Shown here in pieces: positions 58,263 through 64,000 of a stretch of DNA of 64,000 bases. A program made the position numbers and the translations under genes. The number at the start of each line of letters is the position of its first letter. Position 1 is the first letter of the stretch. Below the pieces are notes generated by a model, which was given only the letters and a program-made list of their open reading frames with translations, had not been told where the DNA came from and did no database searches. This stretch comes from Treponema peruense (GTDB lineage: Bacteria > Spirochaetota > Spirochaetia > Treponematales > Treponemataceae): contig NZ_CP064936.1 in NCBI RefSeq assembly GCF_016117655.1, positions 372,001 to 436,000 of the forward strand, given 5' to 3'.

Positions 58263-59492
58263 TCAGATAAATTTATGAATGTCCTGGTGGGTTATCATTT
58301 TTGTTTTTACTGCAACGATGTAACTTCCGAACATTGCTGTGAGTGCGTCAATTCCTGCAGCAAAGGCGCAGATTATCGGGGCAGCATCTTTTAGAAGAAG
58401 ATAACCTGCTTCAAAGCGTCTTCCGTAAATTATGCACATTGTTGTTATTGCAAAGAATGGTCCGCCGCACGGAATATCACCCAAAGCAAATGAAAGTACA
58501 AAAGACATTCCTGCAATCCAGAAAACATCGGTGGCAGAAATTCCAAGACTGGAATACGAGCGCAGAATAAGAACAAAACATACGGCCTGGACTAAAGCCG
58601 CTCCGCCTCTTCCGAATATAGAAAAAAGCGGATAGGAAACAGCATTGACTCTTCTGTGAATGCCAAGGCTTTCTTTTCCGTGGCGCAGGTTCAATGCCAG
58701 TGTAAGATTTGTGTCTCCGCTGAAGAATGCAACAAGGAACGGGGTAATGCTTGCGTAAAGTACCCTGTACGGATGCAAATCGTGGCATAAAAATCTCAAG
58801 ACAAGCGGGTAAATTACAAATGCTACAAGAAGAAGGTCTGCGGTAAGCATAAGTATGAGATAATTGTAAACGCCTGATTTCATGACTGTCATAAAATTGA
58901 GCGTCCATCTTGTCATTACAGCAATCATTCCTACAGTAAGAATTTCGGTAAAGAAACTCATGACTATGTAACAGGTCTGGCTGAGTGAATCAAACAAAGT
59001 TACAGTCGGTTTTGAAGAAGCTTTGTCACTTGCCGCTCCTGCTCCTGCCAATCCTGCAAACACGAAACACGGCAGAAGGTATGCACCGTCAATAAGTGCT
59101 TCAAATCCGGAATAGGGGAAAATTTTTGTAAGAAGCGAATGCCAGTTAAAGACAGGAACTTCACTTACTTTTTCTATTGTAATAGGAATTCTTGGAAGCC
59201 TTATTATAAGTGCCGAAAGAAGTCCAAGAAGCATCAGTGCAAAGGAAGAGACCAGAATTGTTCCGAAAGTCCAGACTCCGGTTTTGAGCATAAGCTTTTC
59301 ATCGCGAAGCTTGAAGCATGCTGTTGCAATGGAAAAGAACAAAACGGGAAGAAGAGTGTACCTTCCGAAACGCATTACAAGTTCAACTACAAAATCAAGT
59401 AAAGCCTGGGCGCCCGCACTTTCCGGCGGAAGAAAAACAGCAGAGGCCGCGCCGATGACCATAGCTATAAGATATTTTAACCAGATTCTCAT
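58263..59492 (-). CDS. Dicarboxylate/amino acid:cation symporter
   Basis: A 409-residue membrane protein of the DAACS (GltP/DctA) family: eight membrane segments and two re-entrant hairpins. FFSGDTNLTLALNLRHGKES (about 250-269) takes the place of the SSS-containing HP1. SYPLFSIFGRGGAALVQAVC and FALGDIPCGGPFFAITTMCI (HP2 region) follow. The SSS serine motif and the NMDG motif of canonical members are altered, so substrate and coupling ion may be atypical. The gene is read from a promoter that shares its -35 box with the divergent gene at 59558 and seems leaderless. Confidence 0.75.
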   Translation of the reverse strand: MRIWLKYLIAMVIGAASAVFLPPESAGAQALLDFVVELVMRFGRYTLLPVLFFSIATACFKLRDEKLMLKTGVWTFGTILVSSFALMLLGLLSALIIRLPRIPITIEKVSEVPVFNWHSLLTKIFPYSGFEALIDGAYLLPCFVFAGLAGAGAASDKASSKPTVTLFDSLSQTCYIVMSFFTEILTVGMIAVMTRWTLNFMTVMKSGVYNYLILMLTADLLLVAFVIYPLVLRFLCHDLHPYRVLYASITPFLVAFFSGDTNLTLALNLRHGKESLGIHRRVNAVSYPLFSIFGRGGAALVQAVCFVLILRSYSSLGISATDVFWIAGMSFVLSFALGDIPCGGPFFAITTMCIIYGRRFEAGYLLLKDAAPIICAFAAGIDALTAMFGSYIVAVKTKMITHQDIHKFI

Positions 59493-59498
59493 TCCGTA

Positions 59499-59548
59499 AT
59501 TATATCAGTTAGACGGTTGTTTGCAAAGTGAATTTTATATGCTATAAT
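59499..59548. promoter_or_regulatory. Divergent promoters sharing one palindromic -35 box
   Basis: TTGCAA at 59521-59526 is its own reverse complement. Sixteen bp to the right lies TATAAT (59543-59548) for the gene at 59558; sixteen bp to the left lies TATAAT on the minus strand (59499-59504) for the symporter gene, 6 nt before its ATG. One -35 hexamer thus seems to serve both directions. Confidence 0.65.
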
Positions 59549-59557
59549 TTTATATAT

Positions 59558-60364
59558 ATGGAAAAGAATATTCTAATTGCCGGCAAGGATATGGTGGACG
59601 GAGGCTCTTTTGCAGAAGGTTGTTCTGTAAGTGGCCGTCTTGTTGCAATTTCCGGTGCCGAACCCGATGCAGATGATTCAAGAAGAAGAACAATAGCCGA
59701 ACGCAGGGCAGAAGTTGCAGCTTATGAAGAAGCCCGCAGTATAGAAGCAAAAGCTGGAATCTGTACCATTGAATGGAACCGCTCATCGCCTCTTTCTGCA
59801 CGTTCTTTTGTTCTTGAAGCTGAATCAATTTATGGCAGAATAGATGAAGCGGTGCTTTTGTTTGACGAGGAGTGGTTTGCTTCTTCGGCAGAAAAAATGG
59901 ATGCAGAAGAAATTGCCCGCGTTTCTGATTATATGACTGTAGGATTTCAGTATCTTGCACTTGAACTTATTTCCAAATTTGAACGCGCAAATTCTGCGGA
60001 ACAGCCGGCAACACTTGTGTTTATGTTAAAGGAAGGCCCCTGTACTCTGGACGTGATGAAAGTTCCAGCTTTAAAAACAGGTGTGAATGCAATTGCTTCT
60101 CCTTTAGTTGCAGCAGCGGCAGCTTCGTTTGCATCTTTTGCAGAAAATATTGCAGCCCTTTATGCAGACAGCCGTTTTGTAAATATTCTTCTTGTAAGAT
60201 CAGACCCGGACTGTGATGTTTCAGGACATGATGACCAGTTAAGCCGCTGGCTGTGTTCGTACATGGATGAACTTTGCGAAAAGAAAAATGTGCGGCATAG
60301 TGTTCAATGGATTAAAAGCGGTGCAAAATTTGTGCAGTCTCCGTTCTCTTTGTTCAGGCGGTAA
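59558..60364 (+). CDS. Degenerate SDR-like protein, unknown function
   Basis: A 268-residue protein. The start (KNILIAGKDMVDGGSFAEGC), a central YGRIDEAVLLFDEEW and the later SDYMTVGFQYLALELISKF have the strand-helix rhythm of a short-chain dehydrogenase. The GxxxGxG and YxxxK motifs are missing, so it is at best a degenerate, perhaps non-catalytic, relative. The ATG at 59558 is 9 nt after TATAAT with no Shine-Dalgarno. mgtC starts 2 nt after its stop. Confidence 0.6.
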   Translation: MEKNILIAGKDMVDGGSFAEGCSVSGRLVAISGAEPDADDSRRRTIAERRAEVAAYEEARSIEAKAGICTIEWNRSSPLSARSFVLEAESIYGRIDEAVLLFDEEWFASSAEKMDAEEIARVSDYMTVGFQYLALELISKFERANSAEQPATLVFMLKEGPCTLDVMKVPALKTGVNAIASPLVAAAAASFASFAENIAALYADSRFVNILLVRSDPDCDVSGHDDQLSRWLCSYMDELCEKKNVRHSVQWIKSGAKFVQSPFSLFRR

Positions 60365-60366
60365 AC

Positions 60367-61053
60367 GTGTATTTTAACTTTGACTTTCTTTTGGAAACAG
60401 TAATAAAAATTACAGCCGGAATCGTATGCGGATTTGTTCTTGGAATAGAACGCAAAAGCCATAACCACGTAATCGGAATGCGAACTCTTATTCTTATCTG
60501 CGTTTCTTCTACTTTGCTTTCGATACTTTCGAGTTTTGTAACTGACGGTGCAAAAAACGGAACAGGCATTAACGGCGACCCTTCAAGAATTACGGCCGGA
60601 GTTATAAGCGGAATCGGTTTTCTTGGCGGCGGCGCAATTATGCGTCAGGGAATGAATATCAAGGGACTTACATCTGCAGCTATTATCTGGACTGCGGCGT
60701 CGCTTGGACTTGCAATCGGTGCGGGACTTTATATTCCGACCGGTGTTGTGCTTGCTGCGGTTGTTCTTCTGTTGCTTTTGCTTGAACGGGTAGAAGAGAG
60801 GCTGTTCCCTGCAGGTAGAAGCAAAAAACTCCACATTCAGTTCAATAACGAAAGCCTTGATATGAAGGCAATCAAAAAAGTAATTGAAACACACGGTTTC
60901 ATTGTTACCGATTTGAATATGAGCCGCGATTTTTTTGACAGACGCACCGAATTGTTTTATTCAGTAAAGGCCCCGCGTGAAGAAGATTTTTCGTCACTCG
61001 TAGACGACCTTTCCAAACTGGGCAACCTCGACGGATTTTCAATTACAGATTAA
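60367..61053 (+). CDS. MgtC/SapB-family membrane protein
   Basis: A 228-residue protein with five membrane segments in the N-terminal 150 residues. The MgtC motifs are GFVLGIERKSHNHVIGMRTL (about 18-37), SRITAGVISGIGFLGGGAIM and NIKGLTSAAIIWTAASLGLA. An ACT-like C-terminal domain follows (about 155-228). MgtC proteins modulate F-ATPase or magnesium homeostasis. The start is a GTG at 60367, close behind the SDR-like gene, indicating co-transcription. Confidence 0.88.
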   Translation: MYFNFDFLLETVIKITAGIVCGFVLGIERKSHNHVIGMRTLILICVSSTLLSILSSFVTDGAKNGTGINGDPSRITAGVISGIGFLGGGAIMRQGMNIKGLTSAAIIWTAASLGLAIGAGLYIPTGVVLAAVVLLLLLLERVEERLFPAGRSKKLHIQFNNESLDMKAIKKVIETHGFIVTDLNMSRDFFDRRTELFYSVKAPREEDFSSLVDDLSKLGNLDGFSITD

Positions 61054-61098
61054 AGCATTGGCTCAATCTTTTTAATCAGAATTTAACCCAAATAAAAT

Positions 61099-61205
61099 TT
61101 GACAAATACATACAGGGGGATTATCATAGAAAGTACCTTTTATTTTCATAAATAGGTTCTCCTCATTATAACCGGTTGCGTCGTTGGCGAGCCGGTTATT
61201 TTTTA
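61099..61205 (+). ncRNA. Candidate small RNA with its own promoter and terminator
   Basis: TTGACA (61099-61104), exactly 17 bp, TATCAT (61122-61127), predicted start near 61134. ATAACCGG (61168-61175) pairs with CCGGTTAT (61192-61199), followed by T. The RNA would be about 70 nt, has no start codon and exposes a single-stranded TTCTCCTC (61157-61164), complementary to a Shine-Dalgarno. The terminator could also end mgtC. The rest of 61054-61283 shows nothing else. Confidence 0.5.
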
Positions 61206-61246
61206 TAAAAGTTAAATAAAGCCTCTGCCGTGTCAAACCGTTGCTG

Positions 61247-61275
61247 TTGCGTGCATTTTCTGTTCGGTGTATAAT
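61247..61275 (+). promoter_or_regulatory. Leaderless-type promoter of the XPB-like helicase
   Basis: TTGCGT (61247-61252), 17 bp, perfect TATAAT (61270-61275), then 8 nt to the ATG at 61284. No Shine-Dalgarno. Confidence 0.65.
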
Positions 61276-61283
61276 ATTCTGCT

Positions 61284-63080
61284 ATGCCAAGAACAGATAA
61301 TCCTTTAATAGTTCAGTCAAACAGAACACTCCTTTTGGATGTTCACGCGCCTCTTTCAGAAGAGTGCAGAAATGCGCTTATTCCCTTTGCAGAACTTGTT
61401 AGTTCACCGGAGCATCTTCATACTTACCAGATTACGCCTCTCTCGCTGTGGAACGCTGCCGGGGCAGGCTTTTCGGGTGAAGATGCGGTTGCTGTTCTTG
61501 AAAAATATTCACGCTATGATATTCCGCAGTCAGTCATTATGTGGATTAAGGAATCTGCCGGCCGTTTTGGAAAACTCAGGCTTGTTCCGGCTCCTTCAGA
61601 GAAAAATTTTCAGACAGGAGAAGACGAAGAATTTCTGTATCTTGTTTCGGAATCGCCTTATGTTTACAAAGAAATAGAAGCAAACCCTGCGGCAAAAAAA
61701 ATGCTTGTTCCGTGTGAGTACATTGCGCCTGAAAACGCGCTTAAGAATGTTACGCAGAATGAAATGCGCTATTGCTTTAAGCTTCTTCTTACCGACCGCG
61801 GAACAATAAAGCAGAATCTTCTTAAACTTGGCTGGCCTGTAAAAGATGATGTTCCGCTTGTGGACGGTGAACCGCTTGAATTTTCTCTCAGAAAAACAAC
61901 ACTTTCGGGAAAGAAGTTTGAAATCCGCAGATACCAGAGTGAAGCAGCGCAGTCAATTGTAGGTGACCGCGGACCGGGAACTGGTTTTGGAACAATAGTG
62001 CTTCCGTGTGGTGCAGGAAAAACTATTGTTGGAATCACAATAATGGATATGCTTCGGACAAATACTCTGATTGTGACAACAAATATTTCTGCCGTGCACC
62101 AGTGGATTTCTGAACTTCTTGACAAGACAACACTTACAAAAGAGCAGATTTCGGAATATACCGGTGAGTCAAAAACAATTTGTCCTGTTACGGTTGCCAC
62201 TTACCAGATTTTAACATGGCGTCCCGAAAAGACCGGACCTTACCCGCATTTTTCGCTTTTCAGAAAAAAAGGCTGGGGACTTGTAATTTATGATGAAGTA
62301 CACATGCTTCCGGCTCCGGTATTCAGAGTTGCGGCAGAACTTCAAGCTGTACGCCGCGTTGGACTTACTGCAACTCTTGTTCGCGAAGACGGCTGCGAGG
62401 GACACGTATTTTCTCTTGTAGGACCAAAGCGTTATGATGTTCCGTGGAAAGAACTTGAGCGCGACAAATGGATTGCCTCTGCAGAATGTGTCGAAGTAAG
62501 ACTTGATCTGGACTCGTCAAAAGAAATTGAATATGCCGTTGCCGGTTCAAGAATAAAGCACAGAATCGCAAGTGAAAATCCTGTAAAAACAGAAGTCGTG
62601 CGCGAACTTGTAACAAAATACAGTGAAGATAAAATTCTTGTCATAGGCCAGTATATTGACCAGCTGCAGAAATTGTCGCAGGAACTTAATGCTCCCATAA
62701 TTACTGGAAAAACTCCGAATGCCGAACGCGACAGAATTTATTCAGAATTCCGCAACGGAACAATACGTGTTCTTGTTGTAAGCAAGGTTGCAAATTTTGC
62801 CATAGATTTGCCTGATGCCAGTATTGCAATCCAGGTAAGCGGAACATTCGGTTCGCGTCAGGAAGAAGCACAGCGTCTTGGAAGAATTCTGCGGCCAAAG
62901 GAACGCACGTCGCGTTTTTTTACACTTATTACGCGCAACACTGTCGAAGAAGATTTTGGAAGCAACCGCCAGAAATTTCTTGCAGAACAGGGATACTCTT
63001 ACAGAATACTGCGTTATATCAATCCTCAGAGTCTTGAAGAACTTGATGAACAATCTCTTGAATACGGAGGCTGCATGTGA
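61284..63080 (+). CDS. XPB/ERCC3-like superfamily 2 DNA helicase
   Basis: A 598-residue helicase of the bacterial XPB type. The N-terminal domain (about 1-200, PRTDNPLIVQSNRTLLLDVH) resembles the XPB damage-recognition region. Q-motif RRYQSEAAQ precedes motif I LPCGAGKTIVGI (about 240-251). DEVH box is IYDEVHMLPAP; GLTATLVREDGCEG contains the RED motif typical of XPB; motifs V/VI are KVANFAIDLPDASIAIQVSG and QRLGRILRPK. XPB helicases open DNA for repair. The 3' end overlaps the downstream gene (GTG at 63077), which is probably its partner. Expression looks leaderless. Confidence 0.9.
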   Translation: MPRTDNPLIVQSNRTLLLDVHAPLSEECRNALIPFAELVSSPEHLHTYQITPLSLWNAAGAGFSGEDAVAVLEKYSRYDIPQSVIMWIKESAGRFGKLRLVPAPSEKNFQTGEDEEFLYLVSESPYVYKEIEANPAAKKMLVPCEYIAPENALKNVTQNEMRYCFKLLLTDRGTIKQNLLKLGWPVKDDVPLVDGEPLEFSLRKTTLSGKKFEIRRYQSEAAQSIVGDRGPGTGFGTIVLPCGAGKTIVGITIMDMLRTNTLIVTTNISAVHQWISELLDKTTLTKEQISEYTGESKTICPVTVATYQILTWRPEKTGPYPHFSLFRKKGWGLVIYDEVHMLPAPVFRVAAELQAVRRVGLTATLVREDGCEGHVFSLVGPKRYDVPWKELERDKWIASAECVEVRLDLDSSKEIEYAVAGSRIKHRIASENPVKTEVVRELVTKYSEDKILVIGQYIDQLQKLSQELNAPIITGKTPNAERDRIYSEFRNGTIRVLVVSKVANFAIDLPDASIAIQVSGTFGSRQEEAQRLGRILRPKERTSRFFTLITRNTVEEDFGSNRQKFLAEQGYSYRILRYINPQSLEELDEQSLEYGGCM

Positions 63081-64000
63081 ATATTTCACCGAAGGTTCAG
63101 AAAATAATTGACTGGCGCGAAAGTTTTTCTATTCTTCCCGATGATTATTTTTTTGAAATTGTCAGAATGTATCTTGGCGAAGTAAAGACTCCCTACAACA
63201 AGCAGAAGCTCATTGAAGAACTGGGTGCTTTTATACGCAAAGATGAAAACCGTCGGAACATAATTGCGCTTTTGGATAGCAGCGATATAAAACTGCTTTC
63301 GGCTGTTTGGCTGCTTCCTTCGTGTGATGAAAAAAAACTGGAATCTTTTCTGGAACCGCAGTTTTCACTTGCGGAAGTTTACGAACGTGTAGCAAATCTT
63401 TCGGAACGTCTTGTACTTTACCGTGTTGCAGATAAGAAGAGCGGTAATGTTCAGATAAAAATAAATCCTCTTTTGGAAGATGAATTGTCTTCCATGCTCG
63501 GAATGAATGCGCTTGTTTCTTCTTCAGAAAATTTTACTCCTTCGGATTCTGAATCTTTTGCATTAAGCAATGAATTTTTTGCAGTGCTTGTTTCATATCT
63601 TGTTACAAACAAAAAATTGTGCCGTTCAGACGGTGCGCTTAAAAAACATCCGGCAGAAGAACTTAAAAATATTTTTGGCTCTGACAGAACGGCGGTGATA
63701 GAAACACTTGTCAGGAGCATGACAAATCTTTCTCTTCTGGCAGATTCAGATTCGGGACTGGAAATAAAATGGAATGTTCTGAGTCAGTTTGCTGGACTTT
63801 CTTTTCAGAACAGAATTGCGTATCTTTGTGCGGCTGTAACAAGGTTTTCCAGACGCACGCTCATAATGTATGCCCAGCTTTTGACAGATGCCTTGTATTC
63901 TGTTCAGAAAAAATATGTTACCCGCGCTGATTTAAAAAAAATTATTTTTGTTCTCAAAGAAAAAACGGGCGGTCATGAACTGTTTGGCGCGGGGCGTGTT
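63077..64000 (+). CDS. Partner gene of the XPB-like helicase, cut by the window end
   Basis: A frame begins with GTG at 63077, 5 nt after GGAGG, overlaps the helicase stop by 4 nt and runs open to 64000 (at least 308 residues). The start is VNISPKVQKIIDWRESFSIL. The visible part is helical and charged, with LLDSSDIKLLSAVWLLPSCD and SYLVTNKKLCRSDGALKKHP suggesting winged-helix-like repeats. I recognise no family, though a gene in this position downstream of the ERCC3-like helicase is also annotated hypothetical in T. pallidum, as far as I recall. Coupled translation implies joint function. Confidence 0.7.
   Translation, partial: MNISPKVQKIIDWRESFSILPDDYFFEIVRMYLGEVKTPYNKQKLIEELGAFIRKDENRRNIIALLDSSDIKLLSAVWLLPSCDEKKLESFLEPQFSLAEVYERVANLSERLVLYRVADKKSGNVQIKINPLLEDELSSMLGMNALVSSSENFTPSDSESFALSNEFFAVLVSYLVTNKKLCRSDGALKKHPAEELKNIFGSDRTAVIETLVRSMTNLSLLADSDSGLEIKWNVLSQFAGLSFQNRIAYLCAAVTRFSRRTLIMYAQLLTDALYSVQKKYVTRADLKKIIFVLKEKTGGHELFGAGRV

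Noticed and set aside
59550-59960. Long antisense frame opposite the SDR-like gene
   Set aside because: Leucine/glutamine-rich shadow of the coding strand, with no ribosome-binding site or family resemblance.
1-64000. CRISPR arrays, rRNA genes, tRNA genes and prophage structural genes
   Set aside because: No regularly spaced direct repeats, no cloverleaf sequences and no capsid, tail or terminase-like proteins were noticed; without a search tool a single tRNA could still be missed.

Overview
The window looks like chromosomal DNA of a Treponema-type spirochaete, probably a host-associated commensal. This rests on the gene set: a UPF0164 (FadL-like) outer-membrane protein, an OmpA protein carrying SPNGDG/FlgD-like repeats, an Ftp/ApbE lipoprotein, an XPB/ERCC3-like helicase with a partner gene, a stand-alone PurE and many lipoproteins. 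No rRNA, tRNA, ribosomal-protein operon or CRISPR array was seen, so genus is an inference and species cannot be given.

Positions 1-11,720 form an accessory, visibly AT-rich defence island. In order it holds an acyltransferase, a cut-off response-regulator remnant, a Mpi-type serine invertase, a gutted DUF3427 helicase, a HipBA toxin-antitoxin pair, and a four-gene restriction cassette: C5 methyltransferase, GHKL/MORC-like ATPase, Z1 ATPase and DUF4420 PD-(D/E)XK nuclease. The tail of a LlaJI-type endonuclease follows. The cassette promoter lies inside a 280-bp segment bounded by perfect 22-bp inverted repeats with an AACGTTCGT core, the type of site I recall for Bacteroides Mpi. I read this as an invertible ON/OFF promoter: ON in this sequence, and possibly pointing at hipBA when flipped. 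Two inverted copies of a hairpin-rich repeat flank hipBA, and a long hairpin array precedes the methyltransferase.

Positions 11,721-52,115 are mostly core genome: sstT, an isochorismatase-like hydrolase, a MATE transporter, the purEFMN operon, an OmpA protein, a chemoreceptor with a long structured leader, a transglycosylase and TPR lipoproteins, yajC-secD-secF, ispH, the UPF0164 and OmpA/FlgD-repeat envelope genes, queD, pyk, hisHF, a cluster of unknown membrane genes, a B12/radical SAM protein, SIMPL, dual-cNMP and PHP proteins, a DUF4349 lipoprotein, sdaAB-sdaAA, a DUF5718 protein, and nfeD-SPFH. A hairpin repeat is inserted in the last operon.

Positions 52,116-55,340 are a second small accessory patch: a small barrel protein divergent from a MerR regulator whose start is preceded by nine G, a decayed gene, a candidate type I toxin/antisense-RNA locus, and a Vsr/DUF559-like nuclease. 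Positions 55,344-64,000 return to core genes: aspS, apbE, a dicarboxylate symporter, a degenerate SDR-like protein, MgtC, a candidate sRNA, the XPB-like helicase and its cut-off neighbour.

A recurring feature is a sigma70-type -10 box placed 6-9 nt before the ATG with no Shine-Dalgarno, implying many leaderless mRNAs.
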